Notes under the pieces: generated by a model
What the model was told of the DNA's origin: nothing
What the model saw: the letters and a program-made list of their open reading frames with translations, nothing else
The model's database searches: none
In this document: positions 1 through 6,678 of the stretch, one piece after another
Numbering within the stretch: the stretch's first letter is position 1
Layout: each line of letters starts with the position of its first letter
Translations under genes and position numbers: made by a program
From: Streptomyces albus subsp. albus
Lineage (GTDB): Bacteria > Actinomycetota > Actinomycetes > Streptomycetales > Streptomycetaceae
Assembly: GCF_000719865.1 (NCBI RefSeq)
Contig: NZ_JOID01000052.1
Location: 1-17,070 of the forward strand
Direction: 5' to 3'
DNA length: 17,070 nt

Positions 1-219
1 CCCCGGATAGACGACCGACCACGGGCCCGCCCTCGGCACGGATGCCGTAACCCCAGCCGCAGCGACACCCGCCGGCCCGCGACGCACCCGCCACCACCAG
101 CGCGCCGCCCACTCGGCGCCGTAACCTCGGCCCCCACCGGGCGGGCGCCTGGCCCCGTACCCGTTCCCGCCCCCTTGCGTCCCCTTGGCCACTCCTCCCA
201 CTCCTCCCAGGCTCCGCAT
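1..219 (-). CDS. Possible N-terminal part of an unidentified protein, cut by the window edge
   Basis: A reading frame opens with ATG at 219 on the minus strand and stays open for 73 codons to the left edge. Third codon positions are mostly G or C, and a GGGAGA-like ribosome binding site lies about 7 nt upstream. The peptide is rich in Gly, Arg and Trp, with a WWWR cluster near residues 41-44 followed by an Ala/Val-rich stretch. I do not recognise any family. In DNA this GC-rich a 73-codon open frame can arise by chance, so this is only a candidate. It would be divergent from the DUF4440 remnant. Confidence 0.2.
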   Translation of the reverse strand, partial: MRSLGGVGGVAKGTQGGGNGYGARRPPGGGRGYGAEWAARWWWRVRRGPAGVAAAGVTASVPRAGPWSVVYPG

Positions 220-290
220 CCCGGTTCTCCCGACTGCCGACACCGTCAATCCATCGAAGGAAGCGCGAAACTCGCGTATCGGCGGCCTGC

Positions 291-330
291 TGCGCCCAGT
301 CCCAAGGAGATGCACCCAGTCCCAAGGAGA
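291..330. repeat. 20-bp tandem duplication
   Basis: Two head-to-tail 20-bp copies occupy 291-310 and 311-330. They differ at one base (G at 294, A at 314). Each copy ends in AAGGAGA, a ribosome-binding-site-like string, but the second is about 54 nt from the GTG at 384, too far to serve it. The copies lie just upstream of the broken DUF4440 gene. The rest of 220-383 shows no gene I can support. Confidence 0.8.
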
Positions 331-383
331 AGAGACAGAAATCCGCTTGGAGGCAACCGGCTGAGGTCGACCACCATGACCAC

Positions 384-798
384 GTGAGCGCGGAACAAGA
401 CGCGGTGGCCGAGGCGATCGCCAGTGAACTGAAACTGTTGGATCCCGACGTGCGGAGATCGAGACAGCGGGCGGAGAGACTCCTGGATCCCGATTTCTCG
501 GAGGTGGGCGCTTCCGGGCGTCGGTGGGACCGCCGGGAGATGCTTGCCGCACTTCCCGGCAGTCCGGCGGTTCGGACGACGGCTCGCATGAGCCCGAGCC
601 TGAGCCTGAGCCCGAGGGGATGACCGGTGCCGTACTGGCTCCGGGCTTGGTGCATCTGACCTACGAAACCCGACGCGGTGGGCAGCGCGTACGCCGCAGC
701 TCGATCTGGCGCAAGCCGGACGGGGTTCCGGCTGGCGCATGTACTACCACCAGGCCACCCCCGTGCCGGGGCGCCCGGGTGATCACCGGCCCGGGTGA
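384..798 (+). pseudogene. DUF4440 (NTF2-like) family gene, broken by two frameshifts
   Basis: Three pieces of a SnoaL/NTF2-like DUF4440 protein lie in order but in different frames. From GTG 384 one frame reads ELKLLDPDVRR, then DFSEVGASGRRWDR, the usual N-terminal signature, and stops at 623. A second frame (about 575-729) reads LAPGLVHLTYET and RRSSIWRKPDG, the central strands. A third (about 730-798) reads GWRMYYHQATPVP, the usual C-terminus, and stops at 796-798. The first shift lies near 560-600, beside a 6-bp tandem repeat at 591-614. The second lies near 724-731, where one base appears to be missing. Intact relatives are about 120-140 residues, so almost the whole domain is present and the decay looks recent. 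Sequencing error cannot be excluded. Confidence 0.75.
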
Positions 799-962
799 TC
801 CGCCGGTCCGATCGGCGCTCCGCACACGCCTGCGCCTATGCCTGTACCGGTGTGGTGTTCATGCACTTCTCGGGACACGGCAGCGCACCCTCGCGGGCCG
901 GATCGGGCGCTCCCAGGCCGGGAGAAAAGTGTTGACGTGTCATCGCGCCGGTCGGCACGCTC

Positions 963-1496
963 ATGGCCGTGATCACCCAACACGGACCGGCCGATGCCAC
1001 GGTCGTCATGCCCGTCAGCGTGCGCGACCTGCTGCCCCGGGACCTGCCCGCATGTGCCTGGTCGGGTTCGGCCACGCACCTGCGTCACGTGGAGCGGGAG
1101 TTGGCGCGTGCTGCGGCCGGCGAGGCCGACTACCTGGCGGTGACCACTGCTGTGGATCTGCCAGTGGCCATCGGCGGCGTCAACTATCAGGCCGCCGAGG
1201 CGGCCGGGACCTTGTGGCAGCTCGCCGTGCTCCCGGCTCTCCGGTCCTGTGGACTGGGCACGCTGCTGATCCGGGCCGCCGAACAAAGAATCAGGGACCG
1301 CGGCCTGCGCAGGGCCGAACTCGCCGTGGAGGAGAACAACCCCCGGGCTCAGGCGCTGTACGAGCGTCTGGGCTACGTCGCGTACGGCCGTGAGCCCGAT
1401 GCCTGGGACGAGGAGGGGCCCGATGGGTCGATCCGTCGTTACAGGACGATGTGCGTGCTCATGCGGAAGGACCTGTGCGGCCTCGCCCGACCGTAG
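963..1496 (+). CDS. GNAT family N-acetyltransferase
   Basis: The 177-residue protein is a single GNAT domain that would transfer an acetyl group from acetyl-CoA to an amine; the substrate is unknown. Motif A is visible as LAVLPALRSCGLGTLLIRAA (about residues 87-106), with the acetyl-CoA pyrophosphate loop in RSCGLG. Motif B follows as NNPRAQALYERLGY (about 125-138). A DEEGPDG loop and an RRYRTMCVLMRK strand close the fold. The ATG at 963 has no clear ribosome binding site. Codon bias between 963 and 1008 looks coding, but the ATG at 1008 (MPVSVRDL) is a credible alternative start. It is a stand-alone gene: the DUF4440 remnant lies upstream and a non-coding stretch of about 635 nt downstream. 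Confidence 0.85.
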   Translation: MAVITQHGPADATVVMPVSVRDLLPRDLPACAWSGSATHLRHVERELARAAAGEADYLAVTTAVDLPVAIGGVNYQAAEAAGTLWQLAVLPALRSCGLGTLLIRAAEQRIRDRGLRRAELAVEENNPRAQALYERLGYVAYGREPDAWDEEGPDGSIRRYRTMCVLMRKDLCGLARP

Positions 1497-1776
1497 ACGT
1501 CGCGGGCGGGGGCAGCCTGGGCCGGCTGCTGTCCTCGCGCCCCGGCCGCCCCTGAGCGCGCGTGCGGGCCCGGCGGAACGGGCGCGCGCGAATCGACCCG
1601 CTGGGCTGCTCCACATCGACGATGGGCAGCAGGACGCTGGACGGCATCCGTCGGCTGCTTGCGCGTTCCCCGGTGCTGAGCTGTGAGATGGATCGGTGGA
1701 TATGCCCCGGGATTCATCCTTTTGCTCAGCTTGCGGTGAAGCGCATCCTCGGGCGTGCCGGTGGTGAAAAAATAAT

Positions 1777-1790
1777 GCAAGCACGCTTGC
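1777..1790. promoter_or_regulatory. Palindrome GCAAGC-AC-GCTTGC, candidate repressor operator
   Basis: Two perfect 6-bp arms are separated by 2 bp. They lie in a locally AT-richer pocket just after a run of six A residues, about 340 nt upstream of the first gene of the catabolic block. TetR-family regulators commonly bind short dyads of this form, and a TetR gene ends the block, so autoregulation is possible. A link between the two is inference. Confidence 0.4.
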
Positions 1791-1927
1791 TTGTTTCCTG
1801 GCCTGCTGCCACAGTCGGTCCACGCCGTTTCGTTGGGCCACGACCACCCCGGTAACCGCACCAACCGGCGCAACGGTCGGCCGAGTACCTGCTCAGCCAT
1901 CAAGTACAGCCATCAAGCCCGTGTCCA

Positions 1928-1949
1928 GCCGTACCGAGGCCGTACCGAG
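1928..1949. repeat. 11-bp tandem duplication
   Basis: The unit GCCGTACCGAG occurs twice head to tail (1928-1938 and 1939-1949), followed by a degenerate third start. It is non-coding and lies about 180 nt upstream of the next gene. Confidence 0.65.
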
Positions 1950-2036
1950 GCCGTCCCCGGACCCTGCCGAGGTCGTGCCGAAGCGCTTGGGTGACGGCGC
2001 ACGCGCAGCAGCAGTCCGAGCCCGTTGCACCTCTGC

Positions 2037-2084
2037 ATCCCTACGCCCCTGTATCCCTACGCCCCTGTATTCCCCTAGCCCCGT
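2037..2084. repeat. 16-bp tandem repeat, two perfect copies plus one degenerate
   Basis: The unit ATCCCTACGCCCCTGT is repeated exactly at 2037-2052 and 2053-2068. A diverged third copy follows at 2069-2084. The array is pyrimidine-rich and lies 47 nt before the GTG start at 2132, so it may fall in the 5' leader of the operon mRNA. Confidence 0.8.
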
Positions 2085-2118
2085 ACATCCCCGTTTCTGC
2101 CGTCTCCGCGGTCCGTAC

Positions 2119-2125
2119 AAGGGAG
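2119..2125 (+). promoter_or_regulatory. Ribosome binding site AAGGGAG that decides the start at 2132
   Basis: AAGGGAG ends 6 nt before GTG 2132. This fixes the start there rather than at the in-frame GTG 1991, whose extra 47 codons would translate the non-coding repeat array. Confidence 0.65.
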
Positions 2126-2131
2126 CACCTC

Positions 2132-3004
2132 GTGGCCGATCCAGCAGCCGTGCTCGGCGATCTCCGTGCCGAGGGTGAGGAGTTGGAGCAGCTCGTCGCA
2201 CCGCTCGCAGCCGAGCGCTGGAGCCTGCCGACCCCCGCCCCCGGCTGGACCGTCGCGCACCAGATAGCCCACCTCGCCTGGACCGACGAGCGCGCCCTGC
2301 TCTCCGCCACCGACCCCGATGCCTTCGCCGAGGACGCGGCTCAGGCGCTTGCCTCGCCCGAGACCTTCGTCGACGACGGCGCTCAGCGGCTCGTCGACGA
2401 ACTCCCGCCCGCCGCCCTCCTCGACCACTGGCGCACCGGACGCGCCGCACTCCACCGCGCGCTCGTCGGCCGGCCGCACGGAGCCCGGCTCCCCTGGTAC
2501 GGGCCTCCGATGGGCGTGGCCTCGATGGCCACGGCCCGGCTTATGGAGACCTGGGCCCACGGGCAGGACGTGGCCGACGCGCTCGGGGTCCGCCGCGAGC
2601 CGACGGGCCGGCTGCGCCATGTCGCGCGGATCGGGGTACGGGCCCGCGATTACGCGTACATGGTGCACGGGCTCGTACCGCCCACCGAGGAGTTTCGGGT
2701 GGAACTGACCGCCCCGGACGGGGACTTGTGGACGTACGGGCCGGAGGACGCCGCGCAGCGCGTCACCGGCTCCGCCCTGGACTTCTGTCTGCTGGCCACT
2801 CAGCGGGCGCACCGCTCCGACCTGGCCCTGCGCGCCGAGGGCCCGGACGCCGAGCACTGGCTGGACATCGCCCAGGCGTTCGCCGGGCCGCCCGGCAAGG
2901 GGCGCGAACCGGCAGCCGGGGGAAGCGCCGACGGCGCGGGAGGGGCCGGCTCGGTGACGGTCACGGAGGTAGGCGCGTCGGAAAGCGCGGGAGGAGCGCT
3001 GTGA
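2132..3004 (+). CDS. TIGR03084-type DinB/maleylpyruvate-isomerase-like metal-binding protein
   Basis: The 290-residue protein begins [15 protein letters not shown], the usual start of this family. Its first half is an MDMPI_N/DinB-like four-helix bundle. [20 protein letters not shown] carries His43 and His47, and [14 protein letters not shown] carries Glu139 and His143; such His/Glu residues normally bind a divalent metal. The second half resembles the wyosine-type C-terminal domain of the same family. Some relatives of the fold use mycothiol as cofactor; the reaction of this subfamily is not known to me. The last about 35 residues are Gly/Ala/Ser-rich and unlike the core. Its stop overlaps the start of atuA by 4 bases, so it is the first gene of the operon and probably acts in the same pathway. 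Confidence 0.8.
   Translation: MADPAAVLGDLRAEGEELEQLVAPLAAERWSLPTPAPGWTVAHQIAHLAWTDERALLSATDPDAFAEDAAQALASPETFVDDGAQRLVDELPPAALLDHWRTGRAALHRALVGRPHGARLPWYGPPMGVASMATARLMETWAHGQDVADALGVRREPTGRLRHVARIGVRARDYAYMVHGLVPPTEEFRVELTAPDGDLWTYGPEDAAQRVTGSALDFCLLATQRAHRSDLALRAEGPDAEHWLDIAQAFAGPPGKGREPAAGGSADGAGGAGSVTVTEVGASESAGGAL
2989..2996 (+). promoter_or_regulatory. Ribosome binding site GGGAGGAG for atuA
   Basis: This strong Shine-Dalgarno string lies 4 nt before GTG 3001, inside the last codons of the preceding gene. It supports the GTG start of atuA and hence its long repeat-containing N-terminal tail. Confidence 0.65.
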
Positions 3005-4980
3005 CCGGGGCTGCGCCCAGGGCTGAGCACGGGGCTGCGCCCAGGGTTGGGCACGGGGCTGGGCACAGGGCTGCGCACGGAACACCGCCGGGAGACGGAG
3101 CCCCACCGGCCCGTACGCCACCGTCCGGTCCCTCGCCGTCCGGCACTTCACCGGAGCACGGGACCGCACCCGCGCCGGACCACAGAACCGCACCAGTGAA
3201 CGGAACCGACCTGAGAGCCACTGCCCCCAACCCCGAGTCGCGCTCCGTCCCCGAACCGGATCCCGCCCCCGCCCCGGCCCCTCTCCGTATCGGCAACGCC
3301 TCCGGCTTCTACGGCGACCGCTTCGACGCCGTCCGCGAGATGCTGACCGGCGGTCCGCTGGACATCCTCACCGGTGACTACCTGGCCGAGCTGACCATGC
3401 TCATCCTGGGCCGCGACCGCCTCAAGGACCCCTCCCGCGGCTATGCCAAGACCTTCCTGCGTCAGATGGAGGAAGGCCTCGGCCTCGCCGCCGAACGCGG
3501 CGTGAAGATCGTCACCAACGCCGGCGGCCTGAACCCCGCCGGGCTCGCCGACGCGATCCGCGCCCTGTCCGAGCGCGTCGGCGTCCCCGTGCGGGTCGCG
3601 CACGTCGAGGGCGACGACCTCCTGCACCGTGCCGCCGACGCGGGCTGGGGCGACGGCGTCCTCACCGCCAACGCCTACCTCGGCGGTGCCGGTATCGCCG
3701 CCTGCCTGCGGGCCGGTGCCGATGTGGTGGTCACCGGCCGGGTCACGGACGCCGCCCTCGTCACCGGCCCGGCCGCCGCGCACTTCGGCTGGGCGCCGGA
3801 CGACTGGGACGCCCTCGCCGGCGCGGTCGTCGCCGGGCACGTCCTCGAATGCGGCGCCCAGGCGACCGGCGGCAACTACGCCTTCTTCGCCCGGCACGAT
3901 CCCCGGTCCCTGCGCCGCCCCGGCTTCCCGGTCGCCGAGCTGCACGCGGACGGCAGCTCCGTCATCACCAAGCATCCGGGCACCGGTGGCCTGGTCACGA
4001 CCGGCACGGTCACCGCCCAGCTCCTCTACGAGACGGCCGCCGCCCGCTACGCCGGTCCGGACGTCACCGCCCGCCTGGACTCCGTACGCCTCGCGTCGGA
4101 CGGTCCCGACCGGGTGCGGATCAGCGGCGTACGGGGTGAGGCTCCGCCGCCGGTGCTCAAGGCGGGGCTGACCCGGATCGGCGGCTGGCGCAACGAGGTC
4201 GTCTTCGTGCTGACCGGACTCGACATCGAGGCCAAGGCGGGGCTGGTGCGCGAGCAGATGGAGGCCGCGCTGGCGGCCCGCCGCCCCGCCGAGGTGCGCT
4301 GGACCCTGGCCCGCACGGACCGGGCCGACGCGTCCGTGGAGGAGGAGTCGAGCGCGCTGCTGCGGCTGGTGGTGCGCGATCCGGACCCGGAGGCGGTCGG
4401 CCGCCGGGTCAGCGGCGCGGCCGTGGAGCTGGGGCTGGCCAGTTACCCGGGCTTCCACCTCACCGCCCCGCCCGGCCCGGGATCCCCGTACGGGGTGTTC
4501 GAGGCCGTGTACGTGGACGCGGCCGGGGTGCCGCACACGGCCGTGCTGCCGGACGGCGAGCGCGTCGCCGTGAAGCCGCCGCCGGAGGCGCGGCCGCTGG
4601 AGGAGGTGCCCGAGCCGCCCCTGCCCGAACCGCTCCCGCCCGGGCTGCCGACCCGCCGCGCGCCGCTCGGGCTGGTCGCCGGGGCACGCAGCGGGGACAA
4701 GGGCGGCAGCGCGAACGTCGGCCTGTGGGCGGAGACGGACGAGGCCTGGCGCTGGCTGGCCCACGCGCTGACGGCCGATCGGCTGCGTGAACTGCTGCCC
4801 GAGGTGCGGGCGTTGCCCGTCACCCGCCATGTACTGCCGGGGCTGCGCGCCCTGAACTTCACCGTGGACGGCCTGCTGGGCGAGGGTGTCGCCGCCCAGG
4901 CCCGCTTCGACCCGCAGGCGAAGGCCCTGGGGGAGTGGCTGCGCGCCCGTCACCTGGACATACCGGAGGTACTGCTGTGA
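3001..4980 (+). CDS. atuA: AtuA family protein (acyclic terpene utilisation, DUF1446)
   Basis: The protein has 659 residues. The AtuA core starts at about residue 95 with [13 protein letters not shown] and includes [20 protein letters not shown] and ATGGNYAFF. After a Pro/Glu-rich linker (about 520-553), an AtuA_C-type domain begins with [20 protein letters not shown] and runs to the end. AtuA is needed for citronellol/geraniol growth in Pseudomonas, but its reaction is unknown. Residues 1-94 are an odd Pro/Gly/Ala/His tail absent from typical members, coded partly by six 12-bp repeats. GTG 3001 is supported by a strong ribosome binding site and a 4-base overlap with the previous stop. A later GTG at 3196 is possible but lacks such a site. 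The TGA overlaps the GTG of the mini-ORF at 4977. Confidence 0.85.
   Translation: MTGAAPRAEHGAAPRVGHGAGHRAAHGTPPGDGAPPARTPPSGPSPSGTSPEHGTAPAPDHRTAPVNGTDLRATAPNPESRSVPEPDPAPAPAPLRIGNASGFYGDRFDAVREMLTGGPLDILTGDYLAELTMLILGRDRLKDPSRGYAKTFLRQMEEGLGLAAERGVKIVTNAGGLNPAGLADAIRALSERVGVPVRVAHVEGDDLLHRAADAGWGDGVLTANAYLGGAGIAACLRAGADVVVTGRVTDAALVTGPAAAHFGWAPDDWDALAGAVVAGHVLECGAQATGGNYAFFARHDPRSLRRPGFPVAELHADGSSVITKHPGTGGLVTTGTVTAQLLYETAAARYAGPDVTARLDSVRLASDGPDRVRISGVRGEAPPPVLKAGLTRIGGWRNEVVFVLTGLDIEAKAGLVREQMEAALAARRPAEVRWTLARTDRADASVEEESSALLRLVVRDPDPEAVGRRVSGAAVELGLASYPGFHLTAPPGPGSPYGVFEAVYVDAAGVPHTAVLPDGERVAVKPPPEARPLEEVPEPPLPEPLPPGLPTRRAPLGLVAGARSGDKGGSANVGLWAETDEAWRWLAHALTADRLRELLPEVRALPVTRHVLPGLRALNFTVDGLLGEGVAAQARFDPQAKALGEWLRARHLDIPEVLL
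3007..3078 (+). repeat. 12-bp repeat, six units, in-frame at the start of atuA
   Basis: Six 12-bp units of the general form GGGGCTGCGCCC/AGGGCTGAGCAC run head to tail. The first two pairs form 24-bp copies with two mismatches. Translated, they give the tetrapeptides [20 protein letters not shown] and RAAH. The array starts two codons after the start codon. Confidence 0.85.
4965..4969 (+). promoter_or_regulatory. Ribosome binding site GGAGG for the mini-ORF
   Basis: GGAGG sits 7 nt before GTG 4977, inside the end of atuA. No other plausible start follows at that distance, so the site points to initiation of the 33-codon frame. Confidence 0.55.
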
Positions 4981-5078
4981 CGAGTCCGCCCGCCAACCGG
5001 CGTTCCCCGCACCGTCGGGACGTGCGAGAGGCGCGAGAGGCGCGAGAAGCACGGGAGACGCGGGAGGTCGCCCCGTGA
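4977..5078 (+). CDS. 33-codon mini-ORF linking atuA to the carboxyltransferase gene
   Basis: GTG 4977 overlaps the atuA stop in the sequence GTGA. The frame runs 33 codons and its own TGA (5076-5078) overlaps the GTG of the carboxyltransferase gene, again as GTGA. GGAGG lies 7 nt upstream. The product starts [15 protein letters not shown] and ends with five tripeptides, REA-REA-REA-RET-REV, so it is highly charged and probably helical or disordered. No family is recognised. Its role may simply be to carry ribosomes across the gap and so couple translation of its neighbours, or it may be a real small protein. Alternatively it is a chance frame in a repeat spacer. Confidence 0.45.
   Translation: MTSPPANRRSPHRRDVREAREAREARETREVAP
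5025..5069 (+). repeat. 9-bp repeat, five units, in the mini-ORF
   Basis: Five 9-bp units run from CGAGAGGCG (twice) through CGAGAAGCA and CGGGAGACG to CGGGAGGTC. They code Arg-Glu-X tripeptides in the mini-ORF frame. The last unit supplies the GGGAGG ribosome binding site of the next gene. Confidence 0.8.
5062..5067 (+). promoter_or_regulatory. Ribosome binding site GGGAGG for the carboxyltransferase
   Basis: GGGAGG ends 7 nt before GTG 5075 and fixes the start there; the frame is open upstream to 4886 but that part overlaps atuA. The site is itself part of the last 9-bp repeat unit. Confidence 0.65.
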
Positions 5079-6670
5079 CCGTGCTTCCCTCCGCGCTCGA
5101 CACCGCAGGTGCCGACTACGCGGCCAACCGCGACGCGATGCTCGCCAAACTCGCCGATCTCGACGCCGAGCACACCAAGGCCCTGGCGGGCGGCGGTGAG
5201 AAGTACGTGGCCCGGCACCGCAAGCGGGGCAAGCTCCTCGCCCGCGAGCGCATCGAACTGCTCCTCGACCCGGACACGCCCTTCCTGGAACTGTCCCCGC
5301 TCGCCGCCTGGGGCAGCGACTACACCGTGGGCGCCTCCCTCGTCACCGGCATCGGGGTGATCGAGGGCGTCGAATGCCTGATCACCGCCAACGATCCGAC
5401 CGTGCGCGGCGGCGCCAGCAACCCCTGGACGCTGAAGAAGGCCCTGCGCGCCAACGAGATCGCCTTCGCCAACCGCCTCCCGGTGGTCAGCCTCGTCGAG
5501 TCGGGCGGCGCGGACCTGCCCAGCCAGAAGGAGATCTTCATCCCGGGCGGGGCGCTCTTCCGGGACCTCACCCGGCTGTCGGCCGCCGGCATCCCCACCA
5601 TCGCCGTGGTCTTCGGCAACTCCACGGCCGGCGGGGCGTACATCCCGGGGATGTCCGACCACACGATCATGGTGAAGGAGCGCGCGAAGGTCTTCCTCGG
5701 CGGGCCGCCGCTGGTCAAGATGGCCACGGGCGAGGAGAGCGACGACGAGTCGCTGGGCGGCGCCGAGATGCACGCCCGCACCTCCGGGCTCGCCGACCAC
5801 TTCGCCGTCGACGAACCCGACGCGCTGCGGCAGGCCCGCCGCGTCGTCGCCCGGCTCAACCACCGCAAGGCGCACGCCGATCCGGGCCCCGCCGAGCCGC
5901 CGAGGTACGACGAGGACGAGCTCCTCGGGATCGTCCCCGGTGATCTCCGGACCCCGTTCGACCCGCGCGAGGTCATCGCCCGCGTCGTCGACGGCTCGGA
6001 CTTCGACGAGTTCAAGCCGCTCTACGGCAGCAGTCTCGCCACCGGCTGGGCGTCCCTGCACGGCTATCCGGTCGGCATCCTCGCCAACGCCCAGGGCGTG
6101 CTGTTCAGCGAGGAGTCGCAGAAGGCCGCGCAGTTCATCCAGCTCGCCAACCAGCGCGACATCCCGCTGGTCTTCCTGCACAACACCACCGGCTACATGG
6201 TCGGCAAGGAGTACGAGCAGGGCGGCATCATCAAGCACGGCGCGCAGATGATCAACGCGGTGTCCAACTCCCGGGTCCCGCACCTCTCCGTCCTCATGGG
6301 CGCCTCCTACGGCGCTGGCCACTACGGCATGTGCGGACGGGCGTACGACCCGCGCTTCCTCTTCGCCTGGCCCAGCGCGAAGTCGGCGGTGATGGGACCG
6401 CAGCAGCTCGCCGGTGTCCTGTCGATCGTCGCCCGCGCCTCCGCCGCCGCCAAGGGGCAGCCGTACGACGACGACGCGGACGCCGCGCTGCGCGCCATGG
6501 TCGAGCAGCAGATCGAATCCGAGTCGCTGCCGTTCTTCCTGTCCGGACGCCTCTACGACGACGGCGTCATCGACCCGCGCGACACCCGCACCGTGCTCGG
6601 CCTGTGCCTGTCCGCGATCCACACCGCACCCGTGGAAGGCGCCCGCGGCTTCGGCGTCTTCCGGATGTGA
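5075..6670 (+). CDS. Acyl-CoA carboxylase, carboxyltransferase (beta) subunit
   Basis: The 531 residues match the usual length of methylcrotonyl-/geranyl-CoA carboxylase beta subunits (LiuB, AtuC, mycobacterial AccD2 type). It transfers the carboxyl group from carboxybiotin to an acyl-CoA. The N-terminal crotonase-fold half includes KYVARHRKRGKLLARERIE, LVESGGADLPSQKE (about 140-153) and GGAYIPGMSDHT (about 186-197). The C-terminal half includes FLHNTTGYMVGKEYEQGGI and GASYGAGHYGMCGRAYDPRF (about 409-428). The mix of features, especially GGIIKHGA and AGHYGMCGRAYDPRF, fits branched or beta-methyl enoyl-CoA carboxylases better than acetyl/propionyl-CoA types. The partner alpha subunit starts 8 nt downstream. 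Exact substrate is not decidable here. Confidence 0.9.
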   Translation: MTVLPSALDTAGADYAANRDAMLAKLADLDAEHTKALAGGGEKYVARHRKRGKLLARERIELLLDPDTPFLELSPLAAWGSDYTVGASLVTGIGVIEGVECLITANDPTVRGGASNPWTLKKALRANEIAFANRLPVVSLVESGGADLPSQKEIFIPGGALFRDLTRLSAAGIPTIAVVFGNSTAGGAYIPGMSDHTIMVKERAKVFLGGPPLVKMATGEESDDESLGGAEMHARTSGLADHFAVDEPDALRQARRVVARLNHRKAHADPGPAEPPRYDEDELLGIVPGDLRTPFDPREVIARVVDGSDFDEFKPLYGSSLATGWASLHGYPVGILANAQGVLFSEESQKAAQFIQLANQRDIPLVFLHNTTGYMVGKEYEQGGIIKHGAQMINAVSNSRVPHLSVLMGASYGAGHYGMCGRAYDPRFLFAWPSAKSAVMGPQQLAGVLSIVARASAAAKGQPYDDDADAALRAMVEQQIESESLPFFLSGRLYDDGVIDPRDTRTVLGLCLSAIHTAPVEGARGFGVFRM

Positions 6671-6678
6671 GGGGAGCC

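Larger units (their letters stand above)
1497..2131. other. Non-coding stretch upstream of the atu-like operon
   Basis: About 635 bases separate the GNAT gene from the next gene. No frame on either strand here gives a recognisable protein. The part at about 1685-1800 is clearly less GC-rich than the surroundings and includes an A-run and a palindrome at 1777-1790. Further right are an 11-bp duplication (1928-1938 and 1939-1949) and a 16-bp duplication (2037-2068). The promoter of the downstream operon probably lies here, but I found no convincing -35/-10 pair. Confidence 0.6.

Noticed and set aside
1512..1529. Small hairpin GCAGCC/GGCTGC after the GNAT gene
   Set aside because: A 6-bp stem is too common in this composition to call a terminator.
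1439..1903. Minus-strand frame of 154 codons between the GNAT gene and the operon
   Set aside because: No family resemblance, weak codon bias, and it overlaps the 3' end of the GNAT gene.
3148..5103. Long minus-strand frame of 651 codons opposite atuA
   Set aside because: It is a shadow of a GC-rich gene: the + strand codes a clear AtuA protein and the minus-strand peptide has no recognisable domain.
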